From CAZOWW01 sp964583765 (GTDB lineage Bacteria > Actinomycetota > Actinomycetes > Actinomycetales > Kineosporiaceae), in contig CAZOWW010000048.1 in the NCBI GenBank assembly GCA_964583765.1, forward strand, positions 1-38,354: a DNA stretch of 38,354 bases, read 5' to 3'. Positions 26,713 through 33,840 of the stretch are shown one piece after another. Below the pieces are notes generated by a model, which ran no database searches, had not been told where the DNA came from, and saw nothing but the letters and a program-made list of their open reading frames with translations. A program made the position numbers and the translations under genes. How positions within the stretch are numbered: position 1 is the first letter of the stretch; the number at the start of each line of letters is the position of its first letter.

Positions 26713-26745
26713 GACGGGCCGGGCGTCTGTGACGTCCGGCCCGTC
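26713..26745 (+). terminator. Stem-loop terminator after the cellulase gene
   Basis: GACGGGCCGGGCGTC (26713-26727) pairs with GACGTCCGGCCCGTC (26731-26745): a 15-bp stem with one G-T wobble and a TGT loop, 14 bp after the stop. Confidence 0.82.
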
Positions 26746-26921
26746 ACTCGGACCGGACAGCCGGCCTCGCCGAGCCTGTCCGGAACCGCGGGCCGTTCAG
26801 GCCGCCACGCGGACACCGCCCGATGTCCGAGGTTTTGTGGTTGTCACGGTGAAAGCATGGGTGCCGGGGCGGAGCGTCGCATCGCCCCGTCCTCAACCGG
26901 CACGAGTCGACGGAGGCGCCC

Positions 26922-27380
26922 ATGGTCGACCCATCCGGGGCCCGGGTCGCTCGGCTGACCACGGCGCTGGCCGCGCAACCCGCCGAACTGCCACTTCTGC
27001 AGGCCCTGGCTGCCGCCCACACCCAGTTCCTGCTCACCAACCTGCCCGAGGTCGCCTCCCTCGTGCGGCTCGGGCGTTCCAGCCCGGCCCTGCGCCGACG
27101 GTGGCTGACCTCGCTGGAGGTCTTCGAACCCGAGGTCATCGGCTGGGTCTGCGAGCGCACCTCCTGTGCCCCCGACCTTCTGTACCCGCGCATGATCGCC
27201 GGCCTGGCCCTTCTGGTCGCCCAACTCGCCGTGGAACGCTGGGACCCCGACACCTCAGGTGAACAACTCGCCCAGGTGATCCACGAGGCCTACCGGACAG
27301 CCGCTACCCTCGCGGAGGCACCTCGCCCACCGGCCCACCGACCTGGATGTTCAACTTCGGCGAGTGTTCATGTAGTGTGA
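26922..27380 (+). pseudogene. TetR-family C-terminal domain without its DNA-binding head
   Basis: 152 residues matching the ligand-binding half of TetR regulators (LLQALAAAHTQFLLTNLPEV; WLTSLEVFEPEVIGWVCERT; PRMIAGLALLVAQLAVERWD). The roughly 50-residue N-terminal helix-turn-helix is missing, and I found none in other frames just upstream. An ATG with GACGGAGG in front starts the frame, so a headless protein could still be made. The frame runs into the AbiE operator and its last residues (about 130 on) look random. Most likely a 5'-truncated relic; a stand-alone binding domain is the alternative. Confidence 0.65.
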
Positions 27381-27399
27381 ACGCGTGTCGATAGTGAAC
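27349..27399 (+). promoter_or_regulatory. Promoter and nested symmetric operator of the AbiE operon
   Basis: Four half-sites share one dyad centre at 27374: GTTCA at 27349-27353 and 27366-27370, TGAAC at 27378-27382 and 27395-27399, with 17 bp between like half-sites. Within it TTCAAC (27350-27355) and TAGTGT (27373-27378) are spaced by 17 bp. The predicted transcription start, about 7 bases after the -10, is the GTG start codon at 27385, so the mRNA is probably leaderless. The layout fits autorepression by the AbiEi antitoxin. Confidence 0.75.
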
Positions 27400-28416
27400 G
27401 CAGCGGAGGTTGTCGAGCAGGCGTTCGCGGGGTTGAGGCCACTCGGCGTCCAGGCCGCTCAGCTCGGCGAGGACCGCCTTGAACTGTGGTCCGAGCGACT
27501 TCCCGGGGCGCGGCGGGGTTACCACCTGGAAGTTCGAACCCGGGTGACCGCGGGGTCGGCCGCGGCGATCGGGGCACGACCGGATCGACCCACGGTCCTC
27601 GTCGCCGCGTACGTCCCGGAGCCTGCGGCCGAGATCCTTCGCGCGCGCGGGATCGACTACGTGGATCTGGCGGGCAATGTGCTCCTGCGGTGGGACGGTC
27701 TGCTCATCGACGTTCGCGGGCGCAAGCCCTCGAAGGTGCCGGCCGCGACGGCGCCGACCGGTCTTCGCCGTCCGTTCACCCGGTCCGGAGCCCAGGTGAC
27801 TTTCTGCCTGCTGGCCTGGCCCGAACTGGCGGATCGTCCGGTCCGCGAACTCGCCAGGGCGAGCGGAACGGCCGTCGGAGGCACCCACGCCGTCCTGAGG
27901 GATCTGGAGTCCGGGGGATACCTGATGACGGGATCGTCCGGGCGTGCCCTCACCCGCACGGGTGAGCTCCTCACCCGGTGGACCGAGGCGTACGCCCTGT
28001 CCTTGTCCGCCTCGCTCCATCTCGGCTACTACCGTTCACCGGACCCGGGTTGGTGGCATCAGGCTCGCGCGGACCTTCAGGACGCCGGCGTCGCCCTCGG
28101 TGGGGAAGCGGCGGCAAGCCGGTTGGACGACCGGCTGCGACCGGCCGGGGCCACCCTGTACGGGGAGCAGATCCCGGTGCGGCTCTTGGCGAAGTACCGG
28201 TGTCAGAAGGCGGACGACGCCGAGGACGCCAACGTGATCGTCCGCCGCAGGTTCTGGGTTCCCCCGGACGACGTGATCGCCGAGGTCCGGGCGGAGCTGG
28301 TGCCTGCCGTGCTCGTCTATGCCGATCTGCTGGTCTCCGGTGAGTCCCGTCAGCGTGAACATGCCGAGCGGCTGAGAGGGCTCAATGATCGACTTGAGTA
28401 CCTCGACCGATCCTGA
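27385..28416 (+). CDS. Type IV toxin-antitoxin AbiEi-family antitoxin/transcriptional regulator
   Basis: 343 residues. The N-terminal half has VEQAFAGLRPLGVQAAQLGE, VLVAAYVPEPAAEILRARGI and DYVDLAGNVLLRWDGLLIDV, the signature of the AbiEi group with an internal winged helix (FTRSGAQVTFCLLAWPELAD, VRELARASGTAVGGTHAVLR, DLESGGYLM). The C-terminal half (GEQIPVRLLAKYRC) resembles the antitoxicity domain. AbiEi represses its operon and counteracts the AbiEii nucleotidyltransferase without direct binding. GTG 27385 is used because the -10 box places the transcript start there; GTG 27394 is an alternative. The gene overlaps the toxin by 32 bp. The pair is a candidate phage-defence/stress module. Confidence 0.85.
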   Translation: MSIVNAAEVVEQAFAGLRPLGVQAAQLGEDRLELWSERLPGARRGYHLEVRTRVTAGSAAAIGARPDRPTVLVAAYVPEPAAEILRARGIDYVDLAGNVLLRWDGLLIDVRGRKPSKVPAATAPTGLRRPFTRSGAQVTFCLLAWPELADRPVRELARASGTAVGGTHAVLRDLESGGYLMTGSSGRALTRTGELLTRWTEAYALSLSASLHLGYYRSPDPGWWHQARADLQDAGVALGGEAAASRLDDRLRPAGATLYGEQIPVRLLAKYRCQKADDAEDANVIVRRRFWVPPDDVIAEVRAELVPAVLVYADLLVSGESRQREHAERLRGLNDRLEYLDRS

Positions 28417-29194
28417 CCTCGCCGTCGCAGGGCAGGTACTGGCGGTCCTGGACCTCGCGGCGAAGGCGGTCGGGGTCGACTACCTGGTGGTGGGCGCCAC
28501 CGCACGCAACATCCTCTCGGCGGGCTGGCTCGACCGGCTGCCACCTCGGGCCACCAGGGATGTGGACATCGCCGTCGCCGTTCCTGACTGGTCGGCCTTC
28601 CGGCGGCTCACCGCGGGCCTGACTCCACGTGGCGGAGTCCATGCCTTCACGGTGTCGCCGGCCGGCGCGCCGGTGGAGGTCGACATCGTCCCCTACGGCG
28701 GCGTCGAGAAACCTGATCGCACCGTTGACCTGCCGGATGACCACAACCTCAACGTGCTCGGCATCCAGGAGGTGTTCACCGCCGCCGTGACGGCACGGTT
28801 GCCAGGCGGAGTCGAAGTTCGGGTTCCGACCGTCCCGGGCCTCGCCCTGCTCAAGATCTTCGCCTGGCGCGACCGGCGCCTGCTCAGCCGCCGGGACGCG
28901 ACTGATCTCGGCGAGATCATCAACTGGTACGCCGAGGGTCCATTTCTCGATCAACTCTACGAGGAGGTCGACATCCTCGGCCGGTACGACTTCGACATCG
29001 CCCTGGCGGCAGCTCACCGACTCGGGTGCCACATCGGCCTGCTCGCAGGACGAGACTGTGCGACGACGGTCCTCGCCATTCTGGGCGACGACGAGTTGCG
29101 CGGGCGGTTGGCCAATGACATGGGGCGCCCTCTGGCCGGCGACCCGGCCCGTCTTCAGGCCCTGGCCAGCGGGGTGCGCTCCTCGAGTCCGTGA
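28385..29194 (+). CDS. AbiEii/AbiGii-type nucleotidyltransferase toxin
   Basis: 269 residues with a DNA polymerase beta-like nucleotidyltransferase core. The motif VVGATARN (residues 35-42) is followed by metal ligands Asp59 and Asp61 in TRDVDIAVAV, third acidic Asp100 in VEVDIVPYG, and Lys157 in LALLKIFAWRDR, the conserved AbiEii basic motif. AbiEii-like enzymes transfer nucleotides to RNA or tRNA targets and halt growth; the target here is unknown. Translation from the ATG inside the antitoxin gene (32-bp overlap) should be coupled. All catalytic residues looked for are intact, so the toxin is probably active. Confidence 0.86.
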   Translation: MIDLSTSTDPDLAVAGQVLAVLDLAAKAVGVDYLVVGATARNILSAGWLDRLPPRATRDVDIAVAVPDWSAFRRLTAGLTPRGGVHAFTVSPAGAPVEVDIVPYGGVEKPDRTVDLPDDHNLNVLGIQEVFTAAVTARLPGGVEVRVPTVPGLALLKIFAWRDRRLLSRRDATDLGEIINWYAEGPFLDQLYEEVDILGRYDFDIALAAAHRLGCHIGLLAGRDCATTVLAILGDDELRGRLANDMGRPLAGDPARLQALASGVRSSSP

Positions 29195-29214
29195 CCCCGT
29201 CCGGGCACGGGGTC
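29193..29214 (+). terminator. Hairpin overlapping the toxin stop codon
   Basis: GACCCCGT (29193-29200) and ACGGGGTC (29207-29214) form a perfect 8-bp stem with a 6-base loop, beginning at the TGA stop. It faces the convergent FIST gene. Confidence 0.7.
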
Positions 29215-29280
29215 TCACACCTCGTCACGAGGGATCTGCCGGTCAACGGAGCACGTGATCCGGCCCGACAGGCCATCACC

Positions 29281-30474
29281 TCAGCTCAGGGCGAGTACGA
29301 CGAAGGTCTGGTTGTGGAAACCTTCGATGCCGCGGGTTCGAGCGATCTCGCCGAGAGTGTAGAAACCCGCGAACGGTGTGCCCTTGGCACGTCCGGAGAT
29401 CAGCGACACCTCCTGCTTGATCCCATCGTCGCCGAGCACCGCTCGGCAGCCCAGGCAGCTCAAGGTGAACAGCCCGATCGGTGGGTTGTCCTGCAGCGCG
29501 TCGATCGCCTCCTGGCAGGCCTCCTCCACCGCGTCGAGGATCGAGTCCGCGCATCCTTCGGTCGCCCACAGCAGGGCGCCTTGCAGGATCTCGGCTCCGC
29601 CCCCGATGGAACGGCCGTCGAAGTCCACTTCATGACTGATGTTCTTGGCCGCGAGGCCACTGCGGCGTTGGACGCCGAGCGGGCGGGTGAGCGTCCAGCG
29701 GCTGAACGCCTCTGGATCCCGGTACGCCTCGGGCGGCGCGTTCAGCCGGTGAAGATATGCGTCCAGCGCCGGTTCGTTGTCGAGAGTGAACACCCGGGCC
29801 TGGTCGCTGTGGGTGACCACCATCGCGTCGCCGACGGCGTGCCAACCATGCCGGACACCGATACCGATCGGGGCATCGGAGGCGATGGTCATCGCGACCA
29901 CACTGTTGTGCAGGACCCGGTCATTGTGGATCTGGTAGCACTCCGCGGGCGACTTGGCGGCGGCGCTGCCACCGAACAACGGCACGCTGGCCCCGACGAC
30001 GCCGTAGGCGCCGCGCAGGATGTTCTCCTGGAAGCGGATGAAACCGTCGTTGAGGAGGAACAGCACCTTGTACCGGAGATCGGGCACGTCTGCGGCGCAC
30101 TGCGCCACGAGGTCGCCTGCCTCCCGCTGCCGGCTGCCGGCATCTTCGGCGAAAGCGGTCGAGATGGTGAAGCCGGGACCGCCGATGGCGGTGACGACGA
30201 CGGTCCGGTCGGCCGGGCCGTCCGGGGTGATCTCGCCGCGGGTCGAGCAACCGACAATCGGTACGTCGGGAGCGGCCTGCCGGATTCCGGCGATCAGCGC
30301 GGCTGCGTCGTAGTCCGCGGAGCCGAAGACGACCAGGATCTTCGGGTCCTCGCCCTGGATCGCCTGCCGGGTCGCCTCGGCGCCGGCACGCCGCGAATCC
30401 GGATCCGCCGAGCGCCCGACCGACAGCCAGCGCGATCTGGCGCTCGTACTCGTCCCGCCAGATAGGTCTGCCAT
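29281..30474 (-). CDS. Orphan FIST-domain sensory protein
   Basis: 397 residues made of FIST_N (about 45-240: KILVVFGSADYDAAALIAGI, VPIVGCSTRGEITPDG, KVLFLLNDGFIR, GASVPLFGGSAAAK) and FIST_C (about 250-395: LDAYLHRLNAPPEAYRDPEA; GLFTLSCLGCRAVLGDDGIK). FIST domains are intracellular sensors thought to bind small ligands such as amino acids, usually fused to or beside kinases, cyclases or chemoreceptors. Here it stands alone; the nearest candidate output protein in the window is the GGDEF cyclase 8 kb away. ATG 30474 follows GAGGAG. The alternative start at 30486 lacks a standard codon. Confidence 0.9.
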   Translation of the reverse strand: MADLSGGTSTSARSRWLSVGRSADPDSRRAGAEATRQAIQGEDPKILVVFGSADYDAAALIAGIRQAAPDVPIVGCSTRGEITPDGPADRTVVVTAIGGPGFTISTAFAEDAGSRQREAGDLVAQCAADVPDLRYKVLFLLNDGFIRFQENILRGAYGVVGASVPLFGGSAAAKSPAECYQIHNDRVLHNSVVAMTIASDAPIGIGVRHGWHAVGDAMVVTHSDQARVFTLDNEPALDAYLHRLNAPPEAYRDPEAFSRWTLTRPLGVQRRSGLAAKNISHEVDFDGRSIGGGAEILQGALLWATEGCADSILDAVEEACQEAIDALQDNPPIGLFTLSCLGCRAVLGDDGIKQEVSLISGRAKGTPFAGFYTLGEIARTRGIEGFHNQTFVVLALS

Positions 30475-30590
30475 GCCACTCCTCAATGGTTTGGTGGCAA
30501 GGCTAGCATCGGCGACCAGTCGGAATTACTGGGATAAATCAGACCGGCCGGCCGGGGCGTCGGAGAACACCGGCTCCCGCCCTTCACCTG

Positions 30591-30616
30591 GGACAACCCC
30601 ACCGCGAGGGTTGTCC
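30591..30616. repeat. Perfect 9-bp inverted repeat upstream of the FIST gene
   Basis: GGACAACCC (30591-30599) and GGGTTGTCC (30608-30616) with an 8-base spacer lie in the about 335-bp gap between the FIST start and the acr3 stop. It could be an operator for the FIST gene or a terminator for the arsenic operon. Apart from this and the hairpin at 30734-30776 nothing else was recognised in the gap. Confidence 0.55.
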
Positions 30617-30733
30617 GCGGACAAACGACACCAATGCCGGCGGCTTCCTCGGCCGACCCTTGTTCTCGTCGTCACGGTTCGCGTGGAAGTCGCTCCACAT
30701 TCCTGAACGAGAGGGGCCGTGTCGCCACGCGCC

Positions 30734-30776
30734 CGGTCCGCCCAGTACGGGTGGTCCGTCAAGTGCGGGTGGACCG
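30734..30776 (-). terminator. Candidate terminator of the arsenic operon
   Basis: CGGTCCGCCC (30734-30743) pairs with GGGTGGACCG (30767-30776), one wobble-type mismatch, loop of 23 bases, about 35 bp past the acr3 stop. Confidence 0.4.
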
Positions 30777-30809
30777 AGGGGCCCGCGCTCCTGCCGGCGC
30801 GAGGTCGGT

Positions 30810-31943
30810 CTACCGCGAGGGGAACAGCCGGCGCCGGGCCGCGAGCGCGACGTAGACGAGTCCGACGAGGACGGGGACCTCGATCAGGGGTCCGACGACG
30901 CCGGCCAGGGCCTGGCCGGAGGTGACGCCGAAGGTGGCGATGGCCACGGCGATGGCCAGTTCGAAGTTGTTCCCGGCAGCGGTGAACGCCAGGGTGGCGG
31001 TGCGGGGATAGCTCAGGCCCAGGCCGCGGCCGAGGGCGAACGAGCCGGTCCACATGATCGCGAAGTAGGCGAGCAGGGGCAGGGCGATCCGGACGACGTC
31101 CCAGGGCCGGTTGGTGATCGCATCGCCCTGCAGGGCGAACAGGATGACGATGGTGAACAGCAGCCCGTACAGGGCCGCGGGTCCGATCCTGGGCAGGAGC
31201 CGGGTCTCGTACCAGTCGCGGCCCTTGGCGCGTTCGCCCCAGGTGCGGGTCAGGTAGCCGGCGGTCAGTGGGATGCCCAGGAAGATCAGGACGTTGCGGG
31301 CGATGTCCCACCCGGAGACCTCGAGCCGGGCACCGGACAGGTGCAGCCAGCCGGGCAGCACGGACAGGTAGAACCAGCCGAGCAGCCCGAATGCCAGGAC
31401 CTGGAACACGGAGTTGAGAGCGACGAGGACGGCGGCGGCTTCCCGGTCCCCGCAGGCCAGGTCGTTCCAGATGATGACCATCGCGATGCACCGGGCGAGC
31501 CCGACGATGATCAGCCCGGTTCGGTAGGCGGGCTGGTCGCTCAGGAAGATCCAGGCCAGGGCGAACATCAGCGCGGGGCCGACCAGCCAGTTCAGGACCA
31601 GCGAAGGCACGATCAGGCGGGTTTCCCGGGTGACGGTGTCGAGGCGGTCGTAGCGGACCTTGGCCAGCACGGGATACATCATGATCAGCAGGCCGAGGGC
31701 GATCGGCAGGGAGACCCCGCCGATCGTGACCTTGTCCAGTGCGTCGTTCAGCCCGCGGACGTTCCGGCCGAGCAGCAGCCCTGCGGCCATGGCGGCAAGG
31801 ATCCAGACCGGCAGGAACCGGTCCAGCCTGGACAGCCGAGCCACGACGTGGCCCTCGGGGAGGTCGACGGTGGTGGGGCGGGGGAGGCCGACGGCCTCTG
31901 CGGTGCGGGGGAGGTCGGGGCTCATGTCCTCATGGCCTTTCAT
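30810..31943 (-). CDS. acr3: Acr3-family arsenite efflux permease
   Basis: 377 residues with about ten transmembrane helices after a hydrophilic N-terminus. Acr3 signatures are LSRLDRFLPVWILAAMAAGL near 37-56, the catalytic Cys in GLARCIAMVIIWNDLACGD, LNSVFQVLAFGLLGWFYLSV, and the motif TAAGNNFELAIAVAIATFG in helix 9. It exports arsenite using the proton motive force. It follows arsC on the minus strand, 234 bp downstream. Two starts are possible: ATG 31943 (MKGHEDM) and ATG 31925; a direct repeat spans the upstream one. Co-regulated by the divergent ArsR fusion. Confidence 0.93.
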   Translation of the reverse strand: MKGHEDMSPDLPRTAEAVGLPRPTTVDLPEGHVVARLSRLDRFLPVWILAAMAAGLLLGRNVRGLNDALDKVTIGGVSLPIALGLLIMMYPVLAKVRYDRLDTVTRETRLIVPSLVLNWLVGPALMFALAWIFLSDQPAYRTGLIIVGLARCIAMVIIWNDLACGDREAAAVLVALNSVFQVLAFGLLGWFYLSVLPGWLHLSGARLEVSGWDIARNVLIFLGIPLTAGYLTRTWGERAKGRDWYETRLLPRIGPAALYGLLFTIVILFALQGDAITNRPWDVVRIALPLLAYFAIMWTGSFALGRGLGLSYPRTATLAFTAAGNNFELAIAVAIATFGVTSGQALAGVVGPLIEVPVLVGLVYVALAARRRLFPSR

Positions 31944-31990
31944 CGGGATGGCCGTTCAGCAGGGTGACCTTCATCGGGGTGGCCCTTCAG
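31939..31990. repeat. 21-bp direct repeat covering the acr3 start
   Basis: Bases 31939-31959 and 31970-31990 (TTCATCGGG.TGGCC.TTCAG) match at 19 of 21 positions, 31 bp apart. The minus-strand copies each carry ATGAA, so the acr3 start codon is duplicated; the outer ATG opens only a 14-codon frame ending just inside acr3. The rest of the 234-bp arsC-acr3 gap shows no gene. Confidence 0.7.
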
Positions 31991-32177
31991 TCAGACCTTC
32001 CGGATGGCAGCGTCGCTGCCCGGCAGGTGGAGTGCCGTCAAGGACGGTCCGCGAGACCCTCTCCTGTCCGGGGCCCGACCGGCTCGCTCCGGACTGCCGC
32101 CCTCACGAGTGTCCTCGCTCACCTGCGAGGCTCCCGTTTCTCGTCGGGGGATCTCGCGGTGGGATCTCGTCGCTGGG

Positions 32178-32606
32178 TCAGGCGGGTGTGCGGTGGGGCA
32201 GCAATTCGGTGATGAGGGCCTCGACCTTGGTCTTGATGGCGTCCCGGATCGCGCGCACCGCGTCCAGGTCCTGCCCGGCCGGGTCGTCCAGCGGCCAGTC
32301 GAGGTAGCGGGTGCCGGGGAAGAAGGGGCAGGTGTCGCCACAGCCCATCATGATGACGACGTCACTGACCTCGACGGCCTGCCCGGTGAGCACCTTGGGG
32401 GTGGCGGCGGCCAGGTCGATGCCCACCTCGCGCATCGCCTCGACGACGGCGGGATTGACCTGGTCGGCGGGGGCGGTGCAGGCCGAGCGGACCTCGATCG
32501 CGTCGCCGGCCAGGGCGGTCAGCCAGCCGGCGGCCATCTGGGAGCGGCCGGCGTTGTGGATGCAGACGAACAGGACCGAGGGCTTGCCGGTCACAGACTT
32601 GACCAT
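32178..32606 (-). CDS. arsC: Arsenate reductase (low-molecular-weight phosphatase type)
   Basis: 142 residues. The phosphatase-like P-loop VLFVCIHNAGRSQMA places nucleophile Cys15, and Cys89 and Cys93 in MGCGDTCPFF supply the disulfide cascade of the thioredoxin-coupled ArsC family. YLDWPLDDPAGQ carries the general-acid region. It reduces arsenate to arsenite for export by Acr3. ATG 32606 begins MVKSVTGKPSVLFV; an in-frame extension to 33008 runs antisense through the regulator gene and is rejected. It is the first gene of the minus-strand ars operon. Confidence 0.94.
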   Translation of the reverse strand: MVKSVTGKPSVLFVCIHNAGRSQMAAGWLTALAGDAIEVRSACTAPADQVNPAVVEAMREVGIDLAAATPKVLTGQAVEVSDVVIMMGCGDTCPFFPGTRYLDWPLDDPAGQDLDAVRAIRDAIKTKVEALITELLPHRTPA

Positions 32607-32705
32607 GGGTGGCGCCTCTCTCGTGACCGAGCCCGGACGGCGGGTCTGTCGTCGGCCGGACGGCGTGGACGGCGGGTCACGTCCTGCGGCGCGCTCACCG
32701 CGGGC

Positions 32706-32753
32706 TTGACCTCCGCTCTGACTCAACCATACTTGACTCAATATGGATGGAGG
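32706..32753 (+). promoter_or_regulatory. Arsenic promoter-operator and ribosome site
   Basis: TTGACC (32706-32711) and CATACT (32728-32733) form a plausible + strand promoter with 16-bp spacing. TGACTCAA occurs at 32719-32726 and 32734-32741, and the latter is part of the palindrome TTGACTCAA. GGAGG at 32749-32753 selects the ATG at 32758. The duplicated sites are likely bound by the ArsR domain encoded just downstream, controlling both directions. Confidence 0.6.
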
Positions 32754-32757
32754 CAAG

Positions 32758-33633
32758 ATGCCGGACGATGTGACGCCTGCCACGACCGGTCCCACGAGCG
32801 CGCCGATCTCCCCGATCTCGTCGACGGCACCCTCGGCCTCGTCGACGGCATCCCCGATCTCGTCGACGACCTCGTCGGGCTCGTTGCCGGGGCGGGCGCG
32901 GCTGTACGCGGCACTCGGTGAACCGGTGCGACTGGCGATCGTGGACCACCTGGCCCTCGGGGACGCCTCGCCCGGGGAGCTCGGCGTGGTGGTCGGCCTG
33001 CCCACCAACCTGCTTGCCCATCACCTGCGGGTGCTCGAGGCGGCCGGACTGATCCGCAGGGTCCGTTCGGAGGGCGACAAGCGCCGCTCCTACGTGCAGT
33101 TGCGGTGGGACGACGAGGTGGTCGCCCGGTTGTTGTCGGCCTCGGTGACCGGGCCTGGCGGGATCGTGCCCCGGGTCATGTTCGTCTGCACGCACAACTC
33201 CGCCCGCTCTCAACTCGCCGCTGCGGCCTGGGCCCGGGTCAGCCTGATCCCGGTGGCCTGCGCCGGCACCCGTCCGGCCGCGCGGGTCCACCCCGGCGCC
33301 GTCGAGGTGGGCCGCCGGCACGGGCTGCGCCTCGGCCGGGCCCGCACGCACCGGGTGACCGACACCGTGCGGGCCGGGGACCTGATCGTCGCGGTCTGCG
33401 ACCACGCTCACGAGGAGCTCGTGGCCGATCCACCCGGCCCGCCGGGTGCCGACGGTCCGGGCACGGACGGCCCGGGCGCCGGCACAATCGCTGCACCCGC
33501 AAGCGGGCGGACCTGGCTGCACTGGGCCGTGCCGGATCCGGTCCGGGTCGGCACTGACGAGGCGTTCGAGGCCGTCTACGCCGACCTGACCCACCGCATC
33601 GACCGTCTCGCGGGAGCGCTGAGGGTGGACTGA
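32758..33633 (+). CDS. ArsR-type repressor fused to a low-molecular-weight phosphatase/arsenate-reductase-like domain
   Basis: 291 residues. A Ser/Thr/Pro-rich N-terminal tail (about 1-42) contains three 7-residue repeats (PISSTAP, SASSTAS, PISSTTS) encoded by 21-bp repeats at 32810-32872. The ArsR winged helix follows (ARLYAALGEPVRLAIVDHLA; LPTNLLAHHLRVLEAAGLIR; RRSYVQLRWDDE). From about 135 an LMWPc-like domain carries Cys144 in VMFVCTHNSARSQLA and a later VCDHAHEEL. The resolving Cys pair of arsC is absent. Fusions of this kind occur in actinobacterial ars loci; the second domain may sense or reduce arsenate. GGAGG 4 bases before ATG 32758 favours this start over ATG 32743. Confidence 0.9.
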   Translation: MPDDVTPATTGPTSAPISPISSTAPSASSTASPISSTTSSGSLPGRARLYAALGEPVRLAIVDHLALGDASPGELGVVVGLPTNLLAHHLRVLEAAGLIRRVRSEGDKRRSYVQLRWDDEVVARLLSASVTGPGGIVPRVMFVCTHNSARSQLAAAAWARVSLIPVACAGTRPAARVHPGAVEVGRRHGLRLGRARTHRVTDTVRAGDLIVAVCDHAHEELVADPPGPPGADGPGTDGPGAGTIAAPASGRTWLHWAVPDPVRVGTDEAFEAVYADLTHRIDRLAGALRVD

Positions 33634-33840
33634 GCTCCCTGCCCGTGCGGCCCCCGGTCACGTCCGGGGACGAGCCGCCAGCAGGCTCGGCCGGGTCTTC
33701 CCAACGACTCGTCCCGACGACGAGGTCAGGAACCCCGTGCCGGTGGGTTCGGCCGTCGGGGACACCCGTGCAGGCGGGTCGGATGGGCTGCGGACGGCGG
33801 ACGCGGATACGGTGACCACTCCGGCGAGCGAGGGATCCCG

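Noticed and set aside
30660..31967. Long plus-strand frame opposite acr3
   Set aside because: Gly/Asp/Gln-rich shadow of a transmembrane protein encoded on the minus strand.
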